Below, piece after piece: positions 34,461 through 46,526 of a stretch of 64,000 nt of DNA; positions within the stretch are counted from its first letter, which is position 1; each line of letters begins with the position of its first letter. The notes under the pieces are model-generated. The model made no database searches, was not told where the DNA came from, and saw nothing but the letters and a program-made list of their open reading frames with translations. Source of the DNA: Erigeron canadensis (Eukaryota; Streptophyta; Magnoliopsida; Asterales; Asteraceae); the NCBI RefSeq assembly GCF_010389155.1, contig NC_057765.1, forward strand, positions 20,106,270 to 20,170,269. The letters run 5' to 3'. Position numbers and translations under genes: made by a program.

Positions 34461-34472
34461 TGGTATCAGAGC
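34461..34472 (+). other. Primer-binding site, Sirevirus copy B
   Basis: TGGTATCAGAGC, an exact match to the initiator-Met tRNA complement used by copia elements, 2 bases after the LTR end. Confidence 0.95.
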
Positions 34473-34670
34473 CTCTTGGTTTCATACCAGAAGGTTATAA
34501 TTTGTGGTGATAGACAACGTTTGAATTAGGGTTGTTTAGACGTGATTCTTTCACGAGTTTACGACCGGAAATCTTGTTCGTGGTATATCTTGGTATTTGC
34601 AGCTGTCGAATAGGTGTTTTTGGGTGTTAGGGTTTTGAATTCAAGAAAATTAAGGATCTCAGCATCGTTT

Positions 34671-34869
34671 GCGACCTCGTGGGCTCGTATTACCTCATCC
34701 AGCTCGAATTACGACCTAGGTAGCTACTTACGACCTCGCCAGTTCAATTGCGACCTCGTATTTCGTTTACGACCTCATGAGCTCAATTAGGACCTCACAG
34801 TTCAATTACGACCTCGAGTTCTAATTGCGACCTCGTATTTCTTTGACCTCGTGAACTCTGCGACCTCGT
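34671..34869 (+). repeat. 19-20 bp periodic array of (A/G)CGACCTCGT in leader
   Basis: Eleven copies start at 34671, 34689, 34711, 34730, 34750, 34769, 34789, 34808, 34827, 34844 and 34860. The spacing is mostly 19-20 bases, in the untranslated leader just before Gag. The spacers are often AGTTCAATT-like, so this is a degenerate minisatellite with a conserved core. The same core is palindromic in the LTR. Confidence 0.8.
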
Positions 34870-34909
34870 TTATTTTAAACAGTTCGTGAACTTTGCTAGC
34901 TTGGAGAAA

Positions 34910-36356
34910 ATGACGTCTCAATTACCCGCAAACTATCAAGCTTTGCTGAATCAAATGGTTTTGATGGATCATGAAACCGGACAGGCCAATTCACCACCAA
35001 AGCTAATAAGCCTTGACAGATACTTCAATTGGAAGGGCAGATTCGAGTCATACTGCAGACTGATGGATGTGAGGATTGGATCTATATTACGAATGGTTAT
35101 ACTCCTCCTACAGTGCCAGGTGACACTCCAGGTTCAAGCAGTGCTAGGCTAGCTTCGTCTGAACAAATGGATGTTGATAAAAAGAAAGACTATGAAGTTG
35201 AAAGCAAGGCATTAGGATCTCTTCGAATGGCTCTCCAAGGGGAAGTTCTGCATCTGTTCGAAATGTATGATACAACTAAAGGCTTATGGGATGCACTCAA
35301 AGATCATTATGAAGGTGACGATGATCTCAAGAATAGTAGGAAAGACTTGTTAAAGAAACAATACTATGTTTTCACTAGCTTCAAAGATGAATCTCTTGAT
35401 GAGACGTTGGTTCGTTACAGTCATTTGCTGGTTGACTTTGCTTACTTTGGTTATAATCCTGATCCAGAAGATGTCATCGAGAAGTTGTTGGAGGCACTTC
35501 CAATCAAATGGGAAGGTTTTATCACGTCTATCCAACAACATCCCGAATTTAGTAAATGGATTCTGGAACAGATTATTCAAAAGCTGAGAAGTCAAGATAT
35601 CAAAAGTAAGTCGAAGGAAGCAGGCAGCAGTGATTTTGTTCAGCGTCCTGAACTCTATCATAGCAAGACAAGCATTCCTTCTGCAAGATCTTCAAGTGGA
35701 GGGATTACTGCCTTATACAGTGGAGATGATGAGAAAATGAAGATGACGACGGATTCTGACAACAACTTGTTGTATGTAAGTTCTCCGGAATCAGCGATAG
35801 TTGTTCATAATGGGAATCAGAATAGTAGTTCTCCAAGCTCGGGTTTAACAGGTATGTCGATGAGCATAAGATCTGCTGAGGGACATTTGGGCATGCTCGC
35901 TTCTTTTGTGTCGGCTCATGAAAAGCTAATTGGAGGAAAACTGACTGATCCCGAACTGGTTAGGGAGGATTACAAGCAAGTTGATCCAGATGATCCGGAA
36001 GAAATGAACCTGAATTGGCAATTAGCTATGTTAACATTGAGAGTTCAGCGTTTCACTGATAAAACTGGAAGGAAGGTTGTTGACGGCAAAGTAGGGTTGA
36101 TAAGACCAAGGTGAAGTGTTTTAACTGTGATGGCTTTGGACATTTTGCTCGTGAGTGTCAGAGGCCAAGACGGGATAACAATTCAGCTACAGGTCGTCAG
36201 AACTTCAATCAAGGTGGTTCTATTGCTGGTCAGAATTCAGGACGTCAATATGCTAATACTGGGAACTGTAGCTCAGGAGAGATTGATAACTCAAGAGCAT
36301 TGGTGGTTCAAAATGATGGTACATATAATTGGGGTTCAACTAGTGCCGATGATTAG
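34910..36356 (+). pseudogene. Sirevirus Gag, copy B
   Basis: The likely start is MTSQLPAN at 34910; an upstream in-frame ATG at 34886 is less likely. A frame change near 35090 leads into the open stretch ending at 36114, with the UBN2-type capsid domain ([32 protein letters not shown]) and a C-terminal extension unlike the minus-strand element. A second frame change near 36112 leads into the nucleocapsid with a CX2CX4HX4C knuckle (CFNCDGFGHFAREC). A TAG at 36354-36356 separates it from protease. Gag assembles the particle and binds the RNA. No TQT ladder is present in this Gag. Confidence 0.87.
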
Positions 36357-36365
36357 AATCATGCA

Positions 36366-36888
36366 TTGATGGCAGAAATTCAAGACTTTGATGGAGGGAT
36401 GAACGATCTTATTGATAATTCATTCGACTATACATTGTATGCTAGCACGAATGATCATGATAGTTTTCATCAGAAGGTAGAAGAGGAGCCAGAAACGTCA
36501 GAACCAGTAAGAGCAAATGACAGTGAAGTCGAGACAGGCTTCATAGCACATCTAGAAGTTATTGAACAAAAGGAACCACTAAGGAAAGCTACCGGGATTT
36601 GGTTTGTCGATAGTGGATGTTCAAGGCACATGACAGGAGATAAGAGATTGTTAACAGAATTCACTCCTGTTAAAGGTTCTTATGTCAGTTTTGTTGGTCC
36701 CAAGGGTGGCAACATTTCTGGAATTGGGAAAGTCATCAATGGGAAGATCAAAATGGACAATGTAAATTTTGTTGAGCAGCTGGAGCATAACCTGATGAGT
36801 GTGTCTCAGATATGTGAGAAAGGGAATCCAGTTCATTTTACAAAAAGGGAGGCTCTAATTTTGAAACCAGGTTATGTCATTCCAGATG
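36366..36888 (+). pseudogene. Sirevirus protease, copy B
   Basis: In the same frame as the nucleocapsid. After an acidic linker it carries WFVDSGCSRHMTG, the catalytic motif of copia proteases, and then the fold through MSVSQICEKG. The frame is cut at 36889 by a solo LTR; the downstream side resumes at 39733 toward the integrase. The protease would release Gag and Pol products. Confidence 0.88.
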
Positions 36889-39727
36889 TGTAACAACCGT
36901 CTTAGAAATGTCTAAATAAGTTCCTCGAGTCGTACTTTCGCCATTAGAACGGCTAGACAGTTCAGTCTATTTAAATTTTTGACGTGCTTTAGACTCAAAT
37001 AGGTGCTTAGATGAAGGTTAATTTGATCTTAAATCTTGATTTATATGACGAGCTTATGATTAAAATACGATGAAATACTAAAGTTCGGTTTGTAACCGTT
37101 CATGTTCATAAAAGTTCTAGTTCAAAATGTTCGTAAATAGTCCTTACATTTATTAAGTTCATTTAATATTGGAATGCTATAAATAGAGAGTTAGAGAGAG
37201 AAACCCCATTCTCTTCATCTTCTTCATCTCACCACTCTCTCACTAAAACACACACTCAGCCACCATAACACACACACAAGAGCATCTTTTCATTTTGATA
37301 CATTTAATCGAAATCATTTGTACCTTTAGGATCCTTGTGATAATCAAAACACACTTCTTGAATCAATTCTCAGGTAACAACAACATTTGATGAGTTTTTG
37401 ATCAAATTAAAAATGTACTTTTTCAAGTTCATGTTCTTGATGACTTGGTCCAATTTTTGAATGAAAACCGTGTTAATAGTTAATGGGTTTGCGTCTAAAT
37501 GTGTTTAATAACATTTGTGTGAACAAATTTGGGTCATAACATGCTTTAATCTACAAAACCCATTTTTGAAAGTAAAGGTACAACATGTTCTTGAAGTCAC
37601 AACTTGTTCATGTGATATTTGATCTTGAAAATCATTAAAAGTGTTATTGGTTAGTGTTATTGTGCATATATATACTAGTGCTATGTCTCAACAAGTCCTG
37701 AAAATCGATCTAGACATTCGTTTGTGTACTTGTGCTTGATCAAACCCGCTTTGAGGCTAGGACGGTCCTGATAGGACGATCTTGAAGCCAAGACCGTCCT
37801 AAGGCAGCCTCTTGTTCTTTCGTGCTTGCTCGTCTGATCTCGTGTGGTAATTGTGTTGTGATGTTGTGTTGGTACACTTCTGGGTAACTGATCTTCTAAG
37901 ATTAGTTTCGCTCAATCTGTGTTCTTGAATCGAAAATGATCTTGATCTTGTACTTAAACATCTATGAAACGATCTTGACCTAGTAAACATGTGAAACGAT
38001 CTTAAGCCTTGCCTATTAAAACGATCTTGAACCTTGTCTAGTAGGACGATCTTAAGCGTTGTCTCCTAAAACGATCTTGAGTCTGGTCATCTAGGACGAT
38101 CTTGAACCATGAAGCTAAGACGATCTTATGACAAAACCCTAGAACGATCTTGTACAATCAGAAAGCAACACGAACTTGTCCTATAACTTATCATACTTAA
38201 ATTTCAAACGATCTAATCATGTACTAATCACCAAATCACCAAATCATATCTTAGTTTCAGTACCATCTAATTAACCTCATTCAAGGCTACGTTTTGACAG
38301 TAAAGCTAGTTCCTAAAACGATCTAGAGCTATGTACATTGTGCAAACCCTAATCGAGTACATTAAAGTCACGATTCATCGTAATCATTAAACTCCAAGTT
38401 CTATGATCAACCAAACTAAGTTCTTAAGGCTAAAGTCCATTATTAAAGACATATTAACACTATAATTACCTATGTGTGAGTTCAAAGACGCTCAGATCAA
38501 GTCCAGTTCGAGTACTTAAAGTTCATTCAAACTCTTTTGAGTCAAAACGTTCAAAGATCCTCAAAGGACCAAATCATCAGTTCATCAAGGACATTTCAGT
38601 GAATAATTAATCACATGAATTAATATACGTACTTATTTATGATCAATAACATGTACTTAGGCTTCCATCAAGATGTACTTGGATTTTGATAGATATAACC
38701 TATCTATCTCTGTGCTTGTTGTCTGTGCTTATAAACTGTGCTTGTACCAGATCACTGTGAGTTCACTAATCCCCCTTTCGTACATTTTGTTCAAGTTCTT
38801 TATCGGGGACTGAAAAACATGAAAACTATTTTGTACATATATATGTTCTTGAACTATTTTACGTACTATTCTATGATCTTATGAAATACCTATGTTATGA
38901 TTCTTAACTATTTAAAAAGGGTATTTAAGTCTTGAATGGGCAAGATCCTTGAATACATTTATACTACTGTACTTGTTCCTTATCGTGTTCTAGTTCTTAC
39001 TTGTTCTTGTTCAGTTCTTGTTTACTGCTATCAATTCATATCCCACAGTTCAGGGATTGAACCGTAGGTAATTATGAACAGCGCTGTTAAGGGTAGGCCA
39101 ACCTCATTCTCCGCAGTTCTGGAGGATGCATATTACTTGTTCTTGTTCTGATCTAGATCATACTTGACATACTTGAATAATATGAGCATATCTTTACATT
39201 ACAGTTCAGTTCTGGCCAATTGGGTTAGCAGTGACAATATGTTCATAGTTCATTATTTGTTCTTGTACTGTTCTTATTATTACAAAGTACTTTTGCTAAA
39301 CGTACAGATCTTATGACCTTGTTCTTACTCTACATATCATTAATATGTATGCTAAATTGTACTTTGAGTGAATCTCACCAACTACTTTCGTAGTTGACCT
39401 TTTGAACTCACATCCTTTTTAGGCTAGGCTATTAGATCTTGTAGCATAGGAGTCTTCTTCTTTTAAGCTCATTCATTTGGCGATTGTTCGAGAGTTCAAG
39501 ATCAGGAGCTGTGAAGACTTTCCTTTGCTTGTTCAGTTCAAGACCTTGGTACTTAAAGACAATTGTTCTGTCTTTTGATTATTGACTATTCTGGGTATAT
39601 CCCATGTTCTGTAATAATTATCGTACTGTTTCTTTCTTCTAATGTTATTGGCTGTGTTGGAACTTGTACTGTGTGCAATTGTGCTTATCTATGCATCCCG
39701 TATATTCCGCTTTAGCGGGGTGTTACA
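36889..39727 (+). mobile_element. Solo chromovirus-type LTR in pol of copy B
   Basis: TGTAACAACCG...GGGTGTTACA, 2839 bp, with the target duplication AGATG (36884-36888 and 39728-39732) and no internal region. The ends match those of the 5306-21229 chromovirus, but the body is a different family. A TATA-like CTATAAATAGAG is at about 37178. A solo LTR forms when the two LTRs of an element recombine. Short ORFs (37799, 39642 upstream half) have no family support. Confidence 0.9.
37761..38325 (+). repeat. ~25 bp tandem array of ACGATCTT in solo LTR
   Basis: Units start at 37969, 37996, 38021, 38046, 38071, 38096, 38120 and 38144 (spacing 24-27, mostly 25). Outliers lie at 37776, 38208 and 38318. 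Many are written AAAACGATCTTGA or TAGGACGATCTT. Related GACGGTCCT/AGACCGTCC forms lie at 37761 and 37791. It lies downstream of the TATA-like site, in probable transcribed LTR. Confidence 0.8.
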
Positions 39728-39732
39728 AGATG

Positions 39733-42301
39733 AATGGATATTGCTGAAGAATCCAAGAAAGAAAGACATCTATGGATTGGAATTAGGTGCGGTTGATTCG
39801 GTAGAGCCAGCGTGCTTATTAACTAAAGCTCCTGTAGATGAATCTCTGTTATGGCATAGAAGAATGTGTCACATCCATTTCAGAAAAATGAATTATATTA
39901 CAAGTAATGGATTGGTTGTTGGCGTTCCAAATAAGAGATTTATAGTGGAAGATAAATGTGTGTCGTGCCTTAAAGGAAAACAAACTAAGAAGCCACATAA
40001 ACAAAAGACTCAAAATTCTATTGCCGCTCCATTTCAGCTATTTCACATGGATCTATTTGGGCCAGTAAATGTTCGAAGCATGGGGTATATGTACTACTGT
40101 CTTGTAGTTACAGATGATTACTCTAGATTCTCGTGGGTATTTTTCTTGAAGACCAAGGATGAAACTGCTCAAATCCTCATGGAATTCTTGGAAAGGGTTG
40201 AAAACCAATATAGTACAAGAGTAAAGAGAATCAGAAGTGATAACAGGACAGAGTTTGATGAGCGATAATTATATAGACTTTTACCGCACTTGTTTTGGCC
40301 TTTTATAGTCATTTGAATGAACTTATGAAACTTAATGGCATGCATATTTGATTTCAGGTTCATTGCTCATGGCATAATGGAAAAATGCCAAGAAATGGTG
40401 ATAAAGGACTTAAAGGAAGATAAATGATGGTTCGATGAAGATTCGGGTTAAGATTCAAGACTTGAGAAGAAGAAACTTGTGTTGACATGAAACCTATGAC
40501 CACGTGTTAGTATTTTGGGCATAACTTCTTCATACGGACTCCGTTTATCACGAATAAGCTATCCACGGAAAGGCGAGAGAAAGATCTAAAACTTTCGTGT
40601 TGAACTTGAAGCCTCCAGCGCCGCTCATTTCATGCTAGCGCTGCTGGAAATCATCCTAAAGCCAACCAGTGGAGCTGGAACCTTTGCCAGCGGAGCTGGA
40701 AGCCAACCATCGGAGCTGGGAGCCAGCCAGCGCCACTCCCAAGGTCGGTTAGATCTGGAACTTCCCGAAAACCTATAAATACCCCTCGAAAACCCTAGGG
40801 CCGCACAACACTCATTCCAGACGACTTTGGGGCTGCTCCTAGGGTATTTTCACCAGATCTAAACCTCCTAACACCCCCATATCATCTGGAGATCAAACAT
40901 CAATCCTTAAAAACATAATCTTCATAATGATCAATCGAGAAGGAGGTGGTGTACGTCGTGAGCGAGAGTCACAGCCGCAACAGTGACAAGCAGTAATTCG
41001 ACATCTATCAATTCTCTATTTCTCTGTTGGTACATTATGGATTTATATATTATTGATTGTGATTGTTCTTTTATTATGAGTAGCTAAATAATTAATCATC
41101 TACTAAGATGATGTGACATGATTATGTGATGGTTGCATGCTAGATACACTTAATGTTTTGTCGTGATCTTAATATATTTAATCCTTGTTATTTATTGTTG
41201 AATTGTTGGTTATGTATGCATGCTTGTAATGGTATTATTTGTGTGTCTACATGATCATGATTGTCTAAGGTTTAGATAGTCGGCTTTATGTGATGTACTG
41301 GTAAAGAATAATTCAATAGTAATAGAATTAAGTGTGTTAACGGATTGGTAATTCGGTAGATAAGATTGTTACTTAATTATTAAACAAACTAATTGGTTAG
41401 AGAACTATAAGTGGACAGGGTGGTACTCATACTTGTAGCTAATCGGTTAGGGGATTCGGGTAGGACATACAAATTTGTTAGCGGAAAGGGTGGTACCCAC
41501 GTGACCGAGTCTACTAACTTATTTAGATCTCAACTATTGTATTGATTAGTGCAACCTGACTAGATCTTTTTACTAACTATTTTGAAAAGCAACGTGACAA
41601 CTCGGTCACAAAACCCAACAACTTTTAGTATTACTTAGTGTTACTTTGTTCTTAAACATAGTCCCTGCGAACGAACCTGGCCTTACCTATAGCTATATTA
41701 CAAACGAACGGATCCACTGTCCGTGAGTGTGTGTTTAGTTTGGTATTTCCTTGATTTTATAAACTTAAAACTTGACAGCTTTTAATTATTCACAAACGAC
41801 ACATCAGAGTTCAAAAATCAGATTATGGAAGTCTACTGTCTAAGCAAAGGAATTGAGCATCAATTCAGTGCACCCTATGAGCCCCAGCAGAATGGAGTAG
41901 CAGAGAGAAAGAACAGAACATTGATAGAGACCGCCAAAACCATGCTAGCTAATTCAAGGCTTCCTAATATGTTTTGGGGGGAAGCAGTGAACACTGCTTG
42001 TCATGTGTTAAATAGGGTTTTAATTGTCAAAAGATTTAATAAGACACCTTACGAGCTTTTGAACAATAGAAAACCGAATTTAACTGGGTTGGAACCTTTT
42101 GGAGTCCCATGTACATTTGTAAAAGTCCGTGATCAACCCAAATTTGCCGAGAAGGATGAGGAGGGAATTTTTCTTGGTTATATTCCGGGTTCTCCAAATA
42201 GGCGGGTGTACAATATTAAGGCTGAAATAGTTGATGTTGGTTATAATGTCATGATTTCTAGCTATAATTCTCCTTTACCAAGTGTCTACTATCTTTTTTA
42301 A
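39733..42301 (+). pseudogene. Sirevirus integrase, copy B (split by a solo LTR)
   Basis: The stretch 39733-40255 encodes the zinc-binding domain (WHRRMCHIHF, CVSCLKGKQ) and the first half of the core (HMDLFGP, DDYSRFSWVFFLK, RIRSDN with the second catalytic Asp). After the solo LTR at 40256-41806, the stretch 41807-42301 resumes with TPYE-like and PQQNGVAERKNRTL (catalytic Glu), then the C-terminal domain (YELLNNRKPN, EGIFLGY). The insertion point is just after the second Asp motif. One codon near it reads NRTEF where NGTEF is usual. The protein would insert cDNA; this copy cannot. Confidence 0.9.
40256..41806 (+). mobile_element. Solo Tat/Retand-like LTR inside integrase
   Basis: TGATGAGCGATAATT...CACATCA, 1551 bp, flanked by the target duplication GAGTT (40251-40255 and 41807-41811). 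The start and end resemble LTRs of Tat/Retand gypsy elements. CCTATAAATACCCC at about 40773 is a TATA candidate. Just upstream, 40612-40740 has repeated CAGCGGAGCTGG-like palindromes. Its body is related to 52993-54646. Confidence 0.88.
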
Positions 42302-43455
42302 TTATGATGATGTGTTCACTTCCTTTAATTGTCCCATTTCTTTTGGTGCAGGTAATTCGGAGGTAGAAGATGTAGTTTCATTACGTAATCAGAACACCGG
42401 AGCATGTACTACTACAGAATCTGCAACTGATACAGCATCAAGGAATATTGAGGAATCTAGAAGGATCATGATGCAAAGCTTTTGTCATCATCAGATAACA
42501 CTAGTGCAGATGGTTTATCAAAAGATACTAAAGATACAGTTACAGAAGAATCGGAACTAGTCACTCCATTGTCTCATGTTTCTACTGATCAAGGAGAAAT
42601 CAATTCAAATTTGGGTGTAAATCTTCAAGTTGATAAAGCTGAACAACTTAGAGTCAACAAGTATCATCCAGTTGAGGATACTATTGGTGAACCAAGTGCA
42701 AGGGTTAAGACAAGAGCTCAACTTAATAAACTATCTAGTTTATTTGAAGAGATGAAAGAAACCGGTATATAGTTGATGAATGCAAGTTCAACTGCTTTTA
42801 ATCTCAAGAAGAGTCCAGTAATATTCAAATCGCTTTGAAAGATCCTTCTTGGTTAGAAGCTATGCAGCAGGATCTTTTTCAGTTTGACAAGCTCTAAGTT
42901 TGGGAGCTAGTTGATTTGCCATTGGGAGAGTATCCTTTCGGCACCAGATGGGTTTTTAGGTGCAAAAAGGATGAAAAAGGTGTTGTTACACGAAATAAAG
43001 CTCAGCTAGTTGTTCAAGGTTTTGCTCAACATGAAGGGTTGGACTACACTGAGGTGTTTGCACCAGTTGCTAGGTTGGAGGCTATACGCCTGTTTCTAGC
43101 TTTTGTTGCCTTCAAGGACATTAAGGTATATCAATTAGATGTCAAGAGTGCATTCTTGTATGGTACTGTCTAGGAATTAGTGTATGTCACTCAACCGCCA
43201 GGGTTTGAAGATCCAGATCATCCGGATAGAGTTTATCGAATTAATAAGGCTCTGTATGGATTGCATCAAGCACCCAGGGCTTGGTATAACAAGTTGTCGA
43301 AGCATCTTCTTGAAAATGGATTTGAGAGAGGATTGATCGATAGCACGTTGTTTACTAAATGGAAGGGAGAGGATTTCCTACTTGTACAAGTTTACGTTGA
43401 TGACATTATTTTTGGGTCATCAGACGAAAGATGTGCAAGGAATTTGAGCAGATAA
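42302..43455 (+). pseudogene. Sirevirus linker and reverse transcriptase, copy B
   Basis: The linker (42302-42780) can be followed in two frames. RT begins near 42826 (ALKDPSWLEAMQQDL). It contains [54 protein letters not shown] and the catalytic YVDDIIFGS at about 43394. In-frame stops at 42896 and 43171 and the frame loss after 43455 inactivate it. It makes cDNA from the element RNA. Unlike the minus-strand element, the palm segment after FAPV is present. Confidence 0.88.
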
Positions 43456-44275
43456 TGAAAGGGACTTTTGAGATGAGTGTTATGGGAGAGATGAACTTCT
43501 TTTTGGGTTTATAAGTTGAACAGAAGAAGGACGGATTCTTTATTCATCAGACGAAGTATGCACAAGATATACTAAAGCGTTTTGGAATGGAAGATACTTC
43601 ACCGATGGATACTCCTATACAAAAGAACCATCAACTTGGATTGTTCTCTTTTAATGATCCAGAAGTTGATCCTACTCGTTACAGGGCCATGATAGGTTCA
43701 TTGATGTATCTTACTGTATCAAGACCAGATATCATGTTTGCGGTTTGTTTGTGTGCACGTTATCAGTCCTGTCCCAGGGAAAGCCATATGAAAGCTTTGA
43801 AACGAATTCTTCGCTACCTTAAAGATCAACCAGTGCTGGGACTCTTGTATTCGATTGGGGGAGACTTTCAATTCATGGAAAATACTGATGCTGATTATGG
43901 TGGCTGCAATTATGATAGGAAATCGAGTTCAGGTGGATCTCGTCTTGCAAGGCCGAATACATGGCAGCGGGTGGATGTTGTTCACAGGTTCTATGGATTC
44001 AGCAACAACTGCGTGATTACAGTCAGAACTTTCACTGTACTCCTATTAAGATAGATAATGAATCCACCATATCCATTACCAATAATCCTGTTAAGCACAG
44101 TAGGACTAAGCACATAGACATAAGGTTTCATTGTATACGTGATTGTGCTGAAAAGAAGTTAATAGTCCTAGAAAAGGTGCCGAGTGACTTTAATTTAGCA
44201 GATCTATTCACTAAGGCTTTCGACCGAACTCGTTTCGAGTTGCTAGTCCAATTAATTGGAATGAGAAATCTATAG
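43456..44275 (+). pseudogene. Sirevirus RNase H region, copy B
   Basis: RT thumb and connection (MNFFLGL with a stop, then YAQDILKRFGMED) lead to YRAMIGSLMYLTVSRPDIMFA and NTDADYGGCNYDRKSSSG. The segment that should encode the next ~20 residues of RNase H (around SWxSKKQ) is missing at about 43940. The frame then resumes as AEYMAAGGCCSQVLWIQQQL, ending with HIDIRFH and the stop at 44273. The product would remove template RNA. The internal deletion plus the stop at 43514 disable it. Confidence 0.87.
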
Positions 44276-45924
44276 TGACAGTGTCTCCCAACAGGAACTT
44301 TGTAAAATGTGTCTATGTTTGTGTCGTATTGTATGTGATTCATATAGTCATAAAAACAAAAATAAAAATGAGAAAAATCAGAAAATAATAAAAAGAGTAA
44401 GGTCACTATATGAAGACGATTAGACGTGACGATACTTTAGCTTTTAAGCCTACTCAATTGTACTTTAACATGGCTTTGTTCAGTGATACCATTATATGAT
44501 GTATCGATTGGCACAAAGTACCAAGTTATAATCTGAACTTAAACGTATGAAATGTTCTTATGGGAAACATATTCAGATTTATGGCTGAGAATGTCTGCTC
44601 TTCACTTAGAGTATGGTCCTTAAATCTTACGAAAGATCTTGCAGTGTAATTATGTATATTTGGTTTTTATATAGAAGGTCTCGGGTACATACATGTGTGT
44701 GTATTGCTTTTCGGATGTATATTTGTGACAAGATATGCAAATATCTTAAAATCTTTTGAAAATTATGGAGCTAATGTGGCCTTTGAGATTCGGACAAGTA
44801 AGTCCTTGGGGTGTCTTTGCATACCTAGCCTACCTAAAGCTTCCAACTTGGGATAGGTTGTCAGAAAGTTCGCTACATGGGTCTCATCGAAAGTCACGGG
44901 TTTTCATAAGCGCTTTAAATGATGTCACAAATATGCAAGTACTTAGCATTATGCAATGTTGGGTATATTTCCATACGTGAGTCAAGTTATGTCACTTTGC
45001 GTGTGAGGAATCACCGACCTGTCACCGCTGACTTGATTCTTAAAGATCATCTCCCTATAGTTACCAAATGTCTTAATGTTAGTGCTTGTGTCAATTGTGG
45101 GAGTATATCTGAATGTGGGTCACTTAAGTTTGCAAATTTGATTAAGTGGCATATTAGGCTACTCGGGTTACATGGTCATTGTCCTTGGCCAGGGTAGGTC
45201 GAAAGTGTCACAAACCAAAAAGGAAACTGGAAGTACCGAGTGTTTAAGAGGACAAACATATTGGTAATCGTTTTTGGATCACTGTTCATAACTAATAATA
45301 AGAGAGTTATCTCTCGTATGGGCTTATGTAACATTCTAAGCTGATCTAATCAATGTAGTACTTTAGCTCTTGTAACTATGTTATTCGTTTTTGTTCGTGC
45401 GTGTGTGTGTGTTATGTTTTTCGTGAAATGTTCAATTTTTATTTATGTTTGTATTGTTTAAATAAAAGTTCCTATTGCACGAGAGACAGAGTCAGAATAG
45501 AATCTAGTTTCCAAGAGGACTCAACTACGTTCTTATGGAACAACGAATAAGCGACTAGGGTAGTTAAATAAACAAAAGCTAAAAGATCAAAAGCTAATGA
45601 AAGGATCAAAAGCTAAAAGAATCAAAAGTTAAATAAGCGACTAGGGTAGTTAAGAGATAATGAAAGGATCAAAAGCTAAAAGAAAGTTTATTTATTTAAC
45701 AGAATATCGGTTTAAGGAAAAGAACACAGAAAGTTTGTTTACTTTTTATTCTTAGAAAGAAGATTTTCTTAAGAATGAACATAGAGTTGTTCATAGTTTT
45801 GAATTTGATCTTTAAAAGAATTGGTTTGATCTTTAAAAGAAAGATTCTCAAAGAATGAATGAGGAAATGATTCATAGTTTAAGTTTAATCTTAGAAAAGA
45901 TTTGTGGTAATTCAAAAAGATTTG
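44276..45924 (+). other. Sirevirus copy B 3' region, first part
   Basis: About 1.65 kb without a supported gene. It includes an imperfect repeat block at 45545-45690 (GATCAAAAGCTAA repeated, with TAAGCGACTAGGGTAGTTA twice at about 45548 and 45636) and an AAAGATTTG-like repeat block at 45770-45924. The ORFs near 44756 and 44919 match no family I know. Confidence 0.6.
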
Positions 45925-46256
45925 TGTAACAACACGATTTTATCACTCGAATTCACATCAACAATGGCGGTTTAGTGTGTGTGTGTGTTCTTGGTGTTCG
46001 TGTGTGTGTTGAGAGAGAATTGGGATCAAGTGTGTGCTATTCAGGTGTAATGGTATGAAAATGTGTCAAGGTTATGTCAAAGTTATGTCAAGGTTATGAT
46101 TTCTAAGGAATTAAGGGCTATTTATAGTCTAAACTAACCAACTATGCTAATTATCACAATTAGCCCCTCAACCTTAGAAATCATCAAGACATGACTTAAC
46201 AACAAGTAAGTCCATAACTTAAATTACAATGTATCACTATTTTTGGATTTCTAACA
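45925..46256 (-). mobile_element. Solo copia LTR
   Basis: TGTAACAACACG...TTTCTAACA, 332 bp, with the target duplication ATTTG (45920-45924 and 46257-46261). It is clearly related to the 312-bp LTRs of the 22413-34204 element and lies in the same orientation, with a duplicated TCAAGGTTATG segment inside. It represents an earlier insertion of that family reduced to one LTR. Confidence 0.9.
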
Positions 46257-46526
46257 ATTTGGAACAGAGATTCCAAATGATTTTGATTAGTACTAGTGTG
46301 CTTGCAGCGAGTTATTCGACCTTAATATGACTTAGGTAAAATAATAGACTGTTAAGCATATTTATTGTATCTTGCAATACTATTCATTTTTTTAGATTAT
46401 ACCTTATTACTTTGAGAAGATATGTTGATTGTTTGTTGAGATGCGCAGGACAACAAACAGATGTTTAATTTTGTAGGTTGTCAAGCAAGTTCTCAGCACA
46501 AAGGCAAGAAAGACAAATACACAGGG

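Noticed and set aside
39642..39730. ORF start before integrase segment as a new gene start
   Set aside because: The first 30 codons are the end of a solo LTR; coding sequence begins only after the AGATG target duplication.
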